A DNA stretch of 28,041 nt from an uncultured Bacteriovorax sp. (GCA_946482295.1 CAMLRB010000016.1:1-28041); one strand, 5' to 3'. Positions 15,063 to 23,641 are shown, counted from the stretch's first letter. The notes: generated by a model from the sequence alone, not told the origin. Made by a program: numbers and translations.

Positions 15063-15784
15063 GAACATTATCCAAAATATTTTTGATAATCATGACCCTA
15101 TTCATGAGTTCTATTCATGCTGATGTGACCGGAAGTGGAATCGCTTCCGACCTTGCCAGTCCCATTACAACACCTGCGCGATGGGTTTTAATTGGTGGTT
15201 CTGTCACCACAGGGATGATGTATATCACTCGGAAAAATATCAAATATCGTAAGCGCGAAAGTTTTCACGAAGCTAAACCTCTAGGAAGTTTTGGATTCAT
15301 TGGTGATTATGTAGGCTATGGAATTTTGAACGTTGCCTACGGTTCCTATTTTTTATGGAAAGGAAAATATGAAGATGATCCTGAAGCACTAAGAGCTGCA
15401 GAACATATGTTGAGGGCAAGTACTTATTCTTTTCTTGTCACTCAGGCCATTAAATATAGTGTGTATGAAAAACGACCAGGATACCCAGATGATCATCGCT
15501 CTTTTCCTTCAGGTCATTCATCCGCATCTTTTGCTTTTGCATCAGTCGTCGCCGCTCAACACGGATGGATTTGGGGAGGTCTTGCACATGGCCTGGCGTC
15601 CTTCATTGCCATCAGTAGATCTAACGATGATTTCCACTATCTTCACGATATTACCGCAGGTATTACAATTGGGGCATCATTCGCATGGGGAGTTCACTAC
15701 AACATCGAAAAGGGTAACCCCTATTGGCTTACACTCATACCGGTAAAAAAGGGTGCTGGCCTTGCGATGGGACTCGATTTTTAA
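15050..15784 (+). CDS. PAP2-family membrane phosphatase
   Basis: 244 residues. All three parts of the PAP2 catalytic signature are present and canonical: K135-x6-R142-P143, P-S-G-H (153-156), and S-R190-x5-H196-x3-D200. PAP2 enzymes remove phosphate from lipid phosphates such as phosphatidic acid, undecaprenyl diphosphate or lipid A. Residues 1-24 look like a cleavable signal peptide (ends I-H-A|D), which places the active site in the periplasm or outer membrane. The chain ends G-L-A-M-G-L-D-F with a terminal Phe, unusual for an inner-membrane PAP2 protein. Overlap with the barrel gene upstream and proximity to a cardiolipin synthase suggest envelope lipid remodelling. The substrate is not determined. 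Confidence 0.92.
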   Translation: MVLLRTLSKIFLIIMTLFMSSIHADVTGSGIASDLASPITTPARWVLIGGSVTTGMMYITRKNIKYRKRESFHEAKPLGSFGFIGDYVGYGILNVAYGSYFLWKGKYEDDPEALRAAEHMLRASTYSFLVTQAIKYSVYEKRPGYPDDHRSFPSGHSSASFAFASVVAAQHGWIWGGLAHGLASFIAISRSNDDFHYLHDITAGITIGASFAWGVHYNIEKGNPYWLTLIPVKKGAGLAMGLDF

Positions 15785-15787
15785 GAG

Positions 15788-15804
15788 TGTCTAAAATCTA
15801 GACA
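15788..15804. promoter_or_regulatory. Palindrome TGTCTA-N5-TAGACA upstream of the astacin-like gene
   Basis: Six-base perfect arms ending 77 bases before the start of the protease gene. A related sequence (12 of 17 identical) at 24988-25004 ends at exactly the same distance from the start of the DUF5996 gene, and both are followed by a similar C-T-C-A-T-Y-C-T-T-T. This may be a regulator or activator site; no known box matches. Confidence 0.4.
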
Positions 15805-15881
15805 GATGCTCATTCTTTGACTGCTCTTTATACCAGAATGCGAGAGCTTGGGCGGGCAAGTTCCTTGCACAATCTTTCACC

Positions 15882-17120
15882 ATGAAAACTTTTAAAACAA
15901 TTCTCCTTAGTGGATTAACATTAATACTCGCCGTTTCTTGTGGTGAACCCAAAAACGCACAAGAAGAAGCGAAACTCGTAAAGACGGCGCTTATCGCCAG
16001 TACGGGAAAACTTTGGAAAAATAAAAGTACAATTATTGTCACGTTTAAAGACGGTACCCCTGAAATAAAAGCAGAGGTCGAACGATTTGCCAAAGAATGG
16101 ACTAAGTACGCAAATATAAATTTTAAATTTTACCCAACAACTAAGGATATTCCTTTTTATAGTCCTCCAGCTGACATCACAATTACATTCAATACAAATG
16201 TTCATACATCTGCGGTTGGAACTGACTCAAAAACTGTTGATCAGTCCAAAGCATCGATGAACTTGGGAATTTTGAATGACAAAAATATCAATATTCGTCG
16301 TTCAATTATTCTTCATGAATTTGGACACGCAATTGGACTAGAGCATGAGCATCAACACAAAGACCGCACGCTCGAATTTGATGAAAGTAAATCAATTGAA
16401 GCTTGCAGTAAGCACATTAACTTCACAGAAGAGATGTGCAAAATGTTTATTCTTCAAACATTCAAAGAAGGCGATGTCTACTTTTCGAAATATGATTTAT
16501 TTTCGATCATGCACTACTCTCTTCATGGTGATTTCTTCAAAGAAAAAATTCAAATGAAGGCCAATCTCTCGCTTTCATTGACTGATAAACTTGAAATCGC
16601 CAAAATGTATCCAGGGCGAGCGACGGCAGAGCAAATTCTAGTTACTCACGAAGCTCAGCAAATCGAAATTGCAGAAATCAGCTCGTATAAAAACTGTAAA
16701 ATTCGCGAAGTCGTTAATGAATACTTACGCCCGACAGATCGTGGAACTGTTGAGATGGTTCCCGTTAAAAATCTGATTATCACTTCTAAAGTACCTGGTG
16801 AACTTGATGACAATTCAATGTGGGAAGATAGAGAAAGTACAATCATTCGAATGAAGTCACTTGAATACTGTAATCTCAGTGAAGAAGAGCTCGCAGCGTC
16901 TCGTGCAAAGCAATTTGCTTCTCGCCTTGAGCAAAAAGCATACGGCTCATGTCAAATTGTCATCGATAATCAAGGCCAACCTAATTCAAAAATGTGCCTT
17001 GATAAGAATTTTCCTTTCCAGATTGAGAATGTAAAAACAAAAAATAGCGCTGACAATCTTTGTCATCCAAGTTTTGAGAGCGCTTTGTCGGTGATGAAGA
17101 AGATTCCACCTTGCCGTTAA
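15882..17120 (+). CDS. Astacin-like zinc metalloprotease, lipoprotein
   Basis: 412 residues. Residues 1-20 are a lipoprotein-type signal (L-T-L-I-L-A-V-S-C20); the lipobox is slightly off consensus, with Ala at -3. The zinc site is H145-E-F-G-H149-A-I-G-L-E-H155-E-H, the HExxHxxGxxHE pattern of astacins (M12A), and S-I-M210-H-Y supplies the Met-turn with the Tyr ligand. The second half (about 240-412) has several Cys and no recognised domain; it may be a substrate-binding or regulatory part. It should be an endopeptidase anchored to the cell envelope. Predatory bacteria encode many such secreted proteases, which fits the window but does not prove a role in predation. Probably monocistronic; the cardiolipin synthase starts 53 bases downstream. 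Confidence 0.9.
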   Translation: MKTFKTILLSGLTLILAVSCGEPKNAQEEAKLVKTALIASTGKLWKNKSTIIVTFKDGTPEIKAEVERFAKEWTKYANINFKFYPTTKDIPFYSPPADITITFNTNVHTSAVGTDSKTVDQSKASMNLGILNDKNINIRRSIILHEFGHAIGLEHEHQHKDRTLEFDESKSIEACSKHINFTEEMCKMFILQTFKEGDVYFSKYDLFSIMHYSLHGDFFKEKIQMKANLSLSLTDKLEIAKMYPGRATAEQILVTHEAQQIEIAEISSYKNCKIREVVNEYLRPTDRGTVEMVPVKNLIITSKVPGELDDNSMWEDRESTIIRMKSLEYCNLSEEELAASRAKQFASRLEQKAYGSCQIVIDNQGQPNSKMCLDKNFPFQIENVKTKNSADNLCHPSFESALSVMKKIPPCR

Positions 17121-17173
17121 TCAACATTGCTAGACTAAGTTAAAGATGGGACAAATGAAGGGCGAGGTTCACA

Positions 17174-18433
17174 TTGGCCATTGCCCTTACTATCATTACC
17201 ACTCTCCTTCTCTGTTTGATCGCCTTCAATCTCAAATCGACTGGTAAACGCATTGATCATGCCATTAAACCTATTGGCGATCTCGAAGATAAACATGTCA
17301 AAAAATCAATTGGTGAACTATTAGGTCCACCTCTTCTTAGTGGAAATAAAATCACTCATCTCAAAAATGGTGTTGAAATTTTTCCGGCCATGTTGGAGGC
17401 CATCAAACTAGCAGAAAAAACAATCACATTTGAAACATTCATTTACTGGAGTGGAAATATTGCCAAGGAATTTTCCAACGCTCTTTGTGAGAGGGCAAAA
17501 GCTGGAGTTAAAGTTCATATCATTTTAGACTGGTTAGGAAGTAAAAAAATAGATCAAGACATGATCGATGTGATGAAACGATCGGGCATCTTTGTTGAAC
17601 ATTATCACCCTGTTCGTTGGTACAACATGACTCGCATAAATAACCGCACTCATCGCAAAATTTTAGTAATTGATGGAAAAATTGGTTTCACAGGTGGTGT
17701 GGGAATAGCGGATCAATGGTTGGGAAATGCTGAGGACAAAGATCATTGGCGCGACTCCCACTTTAAGGTCGAAGGTCCTGTCGTCAATCAACTCCAAGCG
17801 GCCTTCATGGATAATTGGAATACAACAAACACACATGTCTTGCATGGAGAAGAATACTTCCCAGACTGTGAGAAGAACGGTGAATCACTCGCTCAAGTTT
17901 TTAAGAGTTCTCCAGAAGAAGGTTCGAGTTCAGTGAGGCTCATGTATCTTTATTCTGTGGCCCATGCGAAAAAGAAAATTCAAATTGCCAATGCATACTT
18001 CGTTCCGGATTCTCACTTAAGGGCGATTTTTATTGAAGCCGCTCATAAGGGAATAGAAATCGAAGTTCTCGTTCCCGGAGCTCATGTAGATACTCATATT
18101 GCACGTCTGGCCTCTAGGCACAGTTGGGGTGAACTATTAAGTGCAGGAATCAAAATTTACGAATATGGCCCAACAATGTTTCATTGCAAATACATGATCG
18201 TTGACGGGCTTTGGATGTCAGTAGGTTCAACAAACATGGACAATCGATCCTTCCGATTAAATGACGAATGCAACCTCAATATAATTGATAAAAAATGGGT
18301 TGGTGAGTTTACTCAAATTTTTGAATTAGATAAAAATCAGTCCAAACAAGTGACCTTAGAGGCCTGGAAGAATAGGTCTGTTGTTAATAAGATTCTAGAA
18401 CGTCTTGCCTTCCTCTTTCGCGGGCAGATCTAA
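17174..18433 (+). CDS. Cardiolipin synthase (phospholipase D family)
   Basis: 419 residues starting at TTG 17174. An in-frame stop at 17156-17158 excludes an upstream ATG, and GAGG at 17164-17167 is correctly placed as ribosome binding site. One N-terminal membrane segment (I-T-I-I-T-T-L-L-L-C-L-I-A-F) replaces the usual two, making it shorter than E. coli ClsA. Two HKD motifs are intact: T-H160-R-K-I-L-V-I-D167 with G-G, and F-H337-C-K-Y-M-I-V-D344 followed by G-S-T-N-M-D-N-R-S-F. These two sites act together to join two phosphatidylglycerols, or PG and PE as in ClsC-type enzymes, into cardiolipin at the inner membrane. Length and single anchor resemble ClsB-like or bacterial PLD-family cardiolipin synthases in general; the subtype is open. 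Confidence 0.92.
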   Translation: MAIALTIITTLLLCLIAFNLKSTGKRIDHAIKPIGDLEDKHVKKSIGELLGPPLLSGNKITHLKNGVEIFPAMLEAIKLAEKTITFETFIYWSGNIAKEFSNALCERAKAGVKVHIILDWLGSKKIDQDMIDVMKRSGIFVEHYHPVRWYNMTRINNRTHRKILVIDGKIGFTGGVGIADQWLGNAEDKDHWRDSHFKVEGPVVNQLQAAFMDNWNTTNTHVLHGEEYFPDCEKNGESLAQVFKSSPEEGSSSVRLMYLYSVAHAKKKIQIANAYFVPDSHLRAIFIEAAHKGIEIEVLVPGAHVDTHIARLASRHSWGELLSAGIKIYEYGPTMFHCKYMIVDGLWMSVGSTNMDNRSFRLNDECNLNIIDKKWVGEFTQIFELDKNQSKQVTLEAWKNRSVVNKILERLAFLFRGQI

Positions 18434-18514
18434 TAATATCAATACCCAACCGCCTTACTCAAGATATTCCGTTGATTATCCGATAAGACAAAAAAGGCCT
18501 TAGGAGATCACTCA

Positions 18515-19276
18515 ATGAAACCCATCAAAACTCTAGTTTTAATTACTTCGACAATGGCATCAGCACCAGTGTGGTCAGAACAAATAGACTCTTCAGATCG
18601 TTTTTTTGATAAGAAGCTTGAAAAGTATGTTTACGTCTGCAGTGAAGAAAATGGGGCCCTTATGGTTGGTGAAAGCTGTGGAAAATTTTGGGAAAAATTT
18701 CCGCGCAAACGTGAAGAAATAGTTAAAGAAGTTAAAGAATACAAAGAACTCAAAAAGTATGACAAAGTCATGATACCTATTAAGAAAAATGGCGAAGTAA
18801 AATGGACATTGGCCACAGTGGCCTTTATGTATGAAGATGGAACAATCCAGGCCTTTGAACGTTACACGAATCCTGGTCCATCTGGTGGGGCCATTCACTA
18901 TGCCCTTCCCTATTCTTCAGTCTCGAAAGTCAAAACAGATTCGGCCTTTAAAGATCTTACTGAAGTTTGTGTAAAAGAAGATTTCGAAATTTTATTCAGT
19001 CCATCTGATAAAAAATCTTATAAATTTGAAAAAGGTGAAAAACTTGATGTGAAACAAGTTTTCGAGAATGGGATGATGGCCGTTTCTTATCAAGGTTTTT
19101 TCAAAAACTTTTTTAGCTACGGAAGTGATAACAAACTTCCTATTGATTCTTCAAAAGTTGAGGCGTGCTCTGAAGTTGGAACGAATTCAGTAGATGATTC
19201 TAAACGAGACATTAAACCGGCCCAAGTCCACGAAGAAGCAAAATCAGCAATTGAATCTGATGCCAAATCAAGATAA
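18515..19276 (+). CDS. Secreted protein of unknown function
   Basis: 253 residues with a signal peptide ending near V-W-S|E (about 22 residues). The mature part begins with a Cys pair (Y-V-C-S-E-E-N...E-S-C-G-K-F-W), continues with a charged helix rich in Lys and Glu, then a beta-rich section with W-T-L-A-T-V-A-F-M-Y-E-D-G-T-I-Q-A that resembles an SH3-like or Tudor-like barrel. The last 40 residues are polar and probably disordered. I do not recognise a family. Start at 18515 follows TTAGGAG. A strong hairpin terminator sits immediately after the stop, so the gene is likely a single transcription unit. Confidence 0.7.
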   Translation: MKPIKTLVLITSTMASAPVWSEQIDSSDRFFDKKLEKYVYVCSEENGALMVGESCGKFWEKFPRKREEIVKEVKEYKELKKYDKVMIPIKKNGEVKWTLATVAFMYEDGTIQAFERYTNPGPSGGAIHYALPYSSVSKVKTDSAFKDLTEVCVKEDFEILFSPSDKKSYKFEKGEKLDVKQVFENGMMAVSYQGFFKNFFSYGSDNKLPIDSSKVEACSEVGTNSVDDSKRDIKPAQVHEEAKSAIESDAKSR

Positions 19277-19281
19277 GTGAA

Positions 19282-19307
19282 GGGGCCCTAAGAAGGGCCC
19301 CTTTTTT
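19282..19307 (+). terminator. Rho-independent terminator
   Basis: Perfect 7-base G+C arms GGGGCCC (19282-19288) and GGGCCCC (19295-19301) around the loop TAAGAA, followed by six T. It terminates the secreted-protein gene ending at 19276. The convergent small gene ends just after the T-run, so the hairpin may slow that transcript too, although its other side lacks a T-run. Confidence 0.92.
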
Positions 19308-19623
19308 ATTCAGTTGCTTTATTCATACTATCTTTCATGTCTTTCATATCGGCCTTAAGCTCATCTTTCATTCCGTGTTTCATCTCACGTTCATTTTCCA
19401 TTGATTCTTTCATACATTTTTTTAATGCATCTTTATCTTTAGCGTCTGCTACACACTTTCTATCGTCTTCAAGATTGGCCGTCTTTTTTTCAAGCATTTC
19501 CATTTTATATTTTTTTGCATCTTCAAAAGACATCTTATCCATTTTCTTGTCCATGTCTTTCCAGTTTTTTGCAAATGATCCTGCCGAAAAAAGTGCGAGA
19601 GAGGCAATCAATAAAAACTTCAT
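19306..19623 (-). CDS. Small exported, highly charged helical protein
   Basis: 105 residues from the ATG at 19623, which has AAAGGAG upstream and starts a clean signal peptide (K-F-L-L-I-A-S-L-A-L-F-S-A-G-S-F-A|K). The mature 87 residues are almost entirely Lys, Glu, Asp and Met with few apolar residues, predicted to be long helices. Two Cys (K-C-V-A-D and K-K-C-M-K) lie about 15 residues apart and could link helices. The many M-K-D-M and D-K-K-M-D-K-M repeats give it unusually high Met content, which in periplasmic proteins sometimes marks copper or silver binding, although without the tight M-x-x-M clusters of known chaperones. No family recognised. Convergent with the preceding gene, divergent from the methyltransferase. 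Confidence 0.75.
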   Translation of the reverse strand: MKFLLIASLALFSAGSFAKNWKDMDKKMDKMSFEDAKKYKMEMLEKKTANLEDDRKCVADAKDKDALKKCMKESMENEREMKHGMKDELKADMKDMKDSMNKATE

Positions 19624-19736
19624 AATCACTCCTTTGAAAAGTTTCGTTAAGACAGACTTGCAAAGGCCGTATAATATTGTAAAGAAGCAGGTGTTTGTTG
19701 CGTGCATGCAGACAATTTTGTAGACTGCAAAAGATT

Positions 19737-20609
19737 ATGCAAAAAACTAATAATCACATTAATCATGTTTCAGATACGGCCCTTTGGGTAGCCGCATATC
19801 GAGCAGAAGAATCTGATAGAAAAGATGCACTCTTCAGAGACCCACTTGCCGCTCTACTCATTGGTCCTCTTGGGATGAGTATAGCTACTCGCACACAAGG
19901 CTCGCGCTACACGGCCTGGTCTGTGGTTGTCAGAACAAAAATCATTGATGATTTTATAGCAGAAGCTATCGCTAATGGTGTCGATACAGTACTCAATTTG
20001 GGAGCGGGTCTGGACACACGTCCTTATCGATTAAACATCCCATCAACACTCAAATGGATTGAAGTTGATTTCCCGGAAATCATTAATCACAAAAATTTCA
20101 CTCTTCAAAAATACCTTCCACATTGTCACTTACAACGTATGCCGCTTGATCTTTCAGTAACAGACATAAGGGAAGATTTTTTTCATTCTGTAGCAATTGA
20201 CTCTAAGAAAATCTTGATTCTCACCGAAGGAGTTGTTCCCTATTTAACCAATGAAGAAGCAAGCGATTTGGCCAATTCTATCTCTCGACAACCTAACTTT
20301 TATTATTGGATCACAGAATATTATTCACCTGAAATATTAAATTTTTTGAGAACTCCAAAAAGAGTTAAACAAATGCAAAATTCTCCTTTTAAATTTAATC
20401 CTAATAATTGGTTTGAATTTTATCGCGAACATGGATGGACACTTCTTGAGACAAAATATTTTGGTGAACAATCTCTGCTTTGGGGGCGAACACCTCCAAC
20501 TCCGGGTTGGATAAAATCTCTCCCAGAATCGCAACAACTTGTGAAAAAGAAAGAAATCGAACGTTACTTAGGTTATTGTTTTTTTCAAAGAAGTGAATCA
20601 ATTAAGTGA
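19737..20609 (+). CDS. Class I SAM-dependent methyltransferase (TIGR00027 / LCMT-like)
   Basis: 290 residues from the ATG at 19737. An in-frame ATG at 19695 would add 14 residues that lie over the divergent control region and look non-native. The N-terminal S-D-T-A-L-W-V-A-A-Y-R-A-E-E-S and F-R-D-P-L-A, then motif I V-L-N-L-G-A-G-L-D-T-R-P-Y-R-L (84-99) with the later acidic E-V-D-F-P, are the signature of the leucine-carboxyl-methyltransferase-like group often annotated TIGR00027. T-E-G-V-V-P-Y-L is the post-II region. These enzymes methylate carboxylates or polyketide-like substrates; the natural substrate of most bacterial members is unknown. No clear Shine-Dalgarno sequence is visible. 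Apparently monocistronic. Confidence 0.9.
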   Translation: MQKTNNHINHVSDTALWVAAYRAEESDRKDALFRDPLAALLIGPLGMSIATRTQGSRYTAWSVVVRTKIIDDFIAEAIANGVDTVLNLGAGLDTRPYRLNIPSTLKWIEVDFPEIINHKNFTLQKYLPHCHLQRMPLDLSVTDIREDFFHSVAIDSKKILILTEGVVPYLTNEEASDLANSISRQPNFYYWITEYYSPEILNFLRTPKRVKQMQNSPFKFNPNNWFEFYREHGWTLLETKYFGEQSLLWGRTPPTPGWIKSLPESQQLVKKKEIERYLGYCFFQRSESIK

Positions 20610-20660
20610 CTCATTGCTTTAAGCTTGACGATTAACTCTCCCTCTCACTAAACTAATTCT

Positions 20661-21245
20661 ATGAAAAACTTTATGACGATCATTGCGGCGATGTTATCCC
20701 TCTCTCTTATGGCAGATGATTATATTCGTCTGGAAGGGACATTTACTTTCAACGACATTAAGACGATGCAAGTAAGAGATATCGAAATCGTTTCTCGCTT
20801 AAACCACGCTCGCTACCAAGAGTTGCAATCACTTAATTATCAATGTTTTGTCATTGGGGAATTTCATAAATGTTCAAAGTTTCAAAAAGGCATCGCACTG
20901 CCGGCCGAATTGAAAAAAGAAATGATGAATCGATACCATGGACACTTTTTCCATTTCATTCCATCAGACTTACACCCATCGATTACAAATGAAGCGGAAA
21001 GTTTAGTGGAATGGAAAATTTATGATCATGTTCAATCGACTTATGGGGCCGTTTCTGAATACGATTATTTTCTTTTAAAAAGTGATGATCACCTTCACAA
21101 GATTGCTCTACGCTTTCCTGAATATCATGTATGGGCGGTGATTGCAGACAAGAAGCTTATTGAAGCTCCAATGCAAATACGTGTGAATCAAGGACAATTT
21201 AAAACGAGAGTTTATGAACTCTCCCTTCTTTATAATACCAAATAA
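20661..21245 (+). CDS. Secreted protein of unknown function
   Basis: 194 residues with a signal peptide of about 17 (K-N-F-M-T-I-I-A-A-M-L-S-L-S-L-M-A|D). The mature part is a mixed alpha/beta chain with two Cys about ten residues apart (Q-C-F-V-I-G...H-K-C-S-K) that may pair. No catalytic motif was found. I do not recognise a family. It starts 51 bases after the methyltransferase stop; no terminator is visible between them, so cotranscription is possible. The 3' end converges on a small lipoprotein gene, with a hairpin between the two. Confidence 0.65.
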   Translation: MKNFMTIIAAMLSLSLMADDYIRLEGTFTFNDIKTMQVRDIEIVSRLNHARYQELQSLNYQCFVIGEFHKCSKFQKGIALPAELKKEMMNRYHGHFFHFIPSDLHPSITNEAESLVEWKIYDHVQSTYGAVSEYDYFLLKSDDHLHKIALRFPEYHVWAVIADKKLIEAPMQIRVNQGQFKTRVYELSLLYNTK

Positions 21246-21253
21246 AAATGAAC

Positions 21254-21281
21254 GGTGGCCCTCACCTAAATGAAGGCCACC
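21254..21281 (-). terminator. Hairpin terminator of the small lipoprotein gene
   Basis: Arms GGTGGCC (21254-21260) and GGCCACC (21275-21281), with an inner TCA/TGA pair extending the stem. On the minus strand the hairpin is followed by a T-rich stretch (CATTTTTATTT). On the plus side there is no T-run, so it serves the minus-strand gene best. Confidence 0.7.
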
Positions 21282-21292
21282 AGACTCCTACT

Positions 21293-21454
21293 TTAAGGAT
21301 TTGTTGTCGACGTTCCAGTAGATCCGCCTGATGTACCAGAACTTGTACTTGTTCCACTTCCCATGGAATCACTTTCGCGTCCTGCTTCTTTGTTGCGATC
21401 AGTACATGAAGCTGTTAATAAAAGTGAAAGGACAAGCATTAAACCATATTTCAT
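21293..21454 (-). CDS. Tiny Ser/Thr/Gly-rich lipoprotein
   Basis: 53 residues. ATG at 21454 is preceded by a perfect GGAGG six bases upstream. Residues 1-16 are a lipoprotein signal with the lipobox L-T-A-S|C17. The mature 37 residues are a charged start (T-D-R-N-K-E-A-G-R-E-S) followed by a low-complexity Ser/Thr/Gly run to the end. It would be a small envelope lipoprotein with a flexible, disordered tail. A hairpin terminator lies a few bases after the stop. Despite its short length, the ribosome binding site, signal and terminator together make it convincing. No homologue family can be named. Confidence 0.8.
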   Translation of the reverse strand: MKYGLMLVLSLLLTASCTDRNKEAGRESDSMGSGTSTSSGTSGGSTGTSTTNP

Positions 21455-21610
21455 AAAACCTCCAAATTTGATGGAATATTAATCATATTCACGTCAACTA
21501 ACTTGCAAGCTCCCCGCCTGAGTATAGTGCGCTGATATGACAAATTTTCAAGACGTATGCGAAGGCTTAAGATTCAGTGCAAGTCCAATGAAGGTCGCCT
21601 AGTGACTTCT

Positions 21611-23584
21611 CTAGGCCGCTTCTTGATGGAGCTTTTCAGGCGTGATTTTATGCTCAAGATATGGTGCGAGTTCGGCACAAGCTTCATCCGCATGATCCAA
21701 TCCAAAATAATAGCTCTTGCCGTTTTTCAAGTGAACGATCAATCCTTTCTTCCAAAATTTGAAATTGAAAAATGAAAAGCGTGGACCAACTTTTAAAAAA
21801 TGGAGTTTCCAGAAAAATTGAAAGAGACTAACTGTTTCTAGAGAATGGATGTCTGCAATGCTTAACTGTGTTGAATAATAAGAAATACTTTTAATAACTA
21901 ATCTATCACTAACCACCATCAACTTACTTGGAAGTGAACATAAAAAGAACATCATCGTCGTTACACACCCCCCAAGACATAAAACTGGCCAGAGGTATTC
22001 GTTAAAAAGAAGGCTTGAATTGAAAAAAGAAAATTGAGAAAAAAACAACGTCATCACAAATTCAATGTGCACATAAGCGAAATAGCCACTGACAAGCATT
22101 GCAAATTCTAAACTTTTTAGAGGAGGAAATTTAACTTTTCTCACCCAGCGAATAGCATGATGTTGAAAGGGTTTTGTAAGTAATGTTCTAAGACCCATAA
22201 AAGCGGCTATCGCCCCTATAACCAAAACAACAAGATGATCGTAGAAAAAGAAATAGTGATTCCTGGCCTGGAATTCATATCTCGCACTTGGTTTAAAAAA
22301 TTTTTTCAAGGTCTGAGCATATTCCTCTGTTTTTACGTTTTTGATTATGGAATAAGGTGATTCGAAATGACCAAACTGAGTGACGATGCTGTTATAAAAA
22401 AGTGCATAGTCCAACATGACATGAGCTTCACGCCCGCGTAGTTGAAATTGAGAGATATAAAGTTTTTTAGCTTCTTCCACTCGTTCTTTAGAAATTTTTC
22501 CTTCTTCTGCATCCTTTTTCAGAATGGCCTTTACTTGAAGGAGATTTTCGGTGAGATGCTCTTCTCTACTTTGAAATGTAATATAGGCCGTTCCATATCC
22601 ATTATAAAAATCATTCACAGCATAAGCTGTATAGGTCTGTCCTTTTTTGTTTCTCAATTCTTTCATTAAATCGTGTGCGAGATAATCTGTATAAGAAGCA
22701 AGAATCAATTCTTCTTTTAAGTTGAAATTCACCACTTTTGTTCCAATTTGGGCGGTTGGATTATCTTGGGTTATTGTCGTACCGACATAAGGCTTCTCAC
22801 GCATTGTTGGCAACGCTAAAGGTGGCAGTTTTTTTCCTTGCGAAGCTGGTAATGCCCCCCATGTTTTGGCCACGATTGATTCCATTTTTTTTCGATCAAA
22901 TTTTCCTGCGATATAAAGATTCATATTGCTAGGATAGTAATAATCAGAGTACTGCTTTTTCACTTGCTCCAATGTTAATCGCTGATTGGAAAGTTGTTCG
23001 TCTTCAATTGTGTAAGTTGGAGGCAATTTTAAACCAAATTCTTGTTCCCAAAAATTGGGTCTACTTAAATACTGTGGTTTGAGAATTTGCATGGGATTGA
23101 ATCCCAAAAACTGTACGATTGGTGTGGGCTTACCAATTTCCATTTCTACTGTTGTTTTTTCTTTTTCAATATAGCTCTCAATAAGATTTGGTTTCAAAAT
23201 CATGGTCGCGAAGTTTTCTAACAACCACTCCCCTTTCTTGGATGGGATGGAAGCAAAATAGGCCGTCGATCGTGGAGAGGTTGTTCCATTGGCTTCCCCA
23301 CCCGCTTCTTTGATAAGTTGAAGATATGTCATATCGTCTTGAAGAATTTTATTTCTAAAAAGCGAATGCTCTAAAAGATGAGAGACTCCTCGGTTTGATG
23401 CATCCTCAGCTTCAAAACCTACTCCTACGTCAATTCTAATGGCCGTGAGGTTAGTTTCCTCACTTGGAGCATACGTCACTGTCATGCCATTTTTTAAGAT
23501 CACACGTTCAATGGCCATATACGGATCACTGGCCAGAACTTGAGACGAGATTAAAAAGATTGCGCTAAAAAAGTATTTTTTCAT
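21611..23584 (-). CDS. M16-family (insulinase-type) zinc peptidase with C-terminal membrane and PH-like region
   Basis: 657 residues from the ATG at 23584, which starts a signal peptide (K-K-Y-F-F-S-A-I-F-L-I-S-S-Q-V-L-A|S); an ATG six codons earlier is possible. The inverted zinc motif H69-L-L-E-H73 followed about 76 residues later by E149 (V-E-M-E-I) marks an active M16 domain. The second, non-catalytic M16 domain extends to about residue 410, including Y-Y-Y-P-S-N-M-N-L-Y-I-A-G. After that come three or four membrane segments (about 415-545) and a final section, about 550-657, with L-V-I-K-S-I-S-Y-Y-S-T-Q-L-S-I-A-D-I-H-S-L-E typical of bacterial PH-like domains. Soluble M16 proteins normally stop after the peptidase repeats. 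It would cut peptides in the periplasm while anchored to the inner membrane. It lies 57 bases downstream of the HExxH lipoprotein, probably in the same operon. Confidence 0.88.
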   Translation of the reverse strand: MKKYFFSAIFLISSQVLASDPYMAIERVILKNGMTVTYAPSEETNLTAIRIDVGVGFEAEDASNRGVSHLLEHSLFRNKILQDDMTYLQLIKEAGGEANGTTSPRSTAYFASIPSKKGEWLLENFATMILKPNLIESYIEKEKTTVEMEIGKPTPIVQFLGFNPMQILKPQYLSRPNFWEQEFGLKLPPTYTIEDEQLSNQRLTLEQVKKQYSDYYYPSNMNLYIAGKFDRKKMESIVAKTWGALPASQGKKLPPLALPTMREKPYVGTTITQDNPTAQIGTKVVNFNLKEELILASYTDYLAHDLMKELRNKKGQTYTAYAVNDFYNGYGTAYITFQSREEHLTENLLQVKAILKKDAEEGKISKERVEEAKKLYISQFQLRGREAHVMLDYALFYNSIVTQFGHFESPYSIIKNVKTEEYAQTLKKFFKPSARYEFQARNHYFFFYDHLVVLVIGAIAAFMGLRTLLTKPFQHHAIRWVRKVKFPPLKSLEFAMLVSGYFAYVHIEFVMTLFFSQFSFFNSSLLFNEYLWPVLCLGGCVTTMMFFLCSLPSKLMVVSDRLVIKSISYYSTQLSIADIHSLETVSLFQFFWKLHFLKVGPRFSFFNFKFWKKGLIVHLKNGKSYYFGLDHADEACAELAPYLEHKITPEKLHQEAA

Positions 23585-23641
23585 GCCTTTCTCATCGGTC
23601 AATGAAGGACATTCATGACGAGAAAAGCGTTTTGATCGGGA

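Noticed and set aside
15791..16093. Minus-strand frame opposite the start of the astacin-like gene
   Set aside because: It overlaps the signal peptide and N-terminal domain of a well-supported protease gene on the plus strand.
21576..21617. Hairpin GCCTAG/CTAGGC near the end of the M16 gene as a terminator
   Set aside because: Only six base pairs and no T-run on either side, so it is not called.
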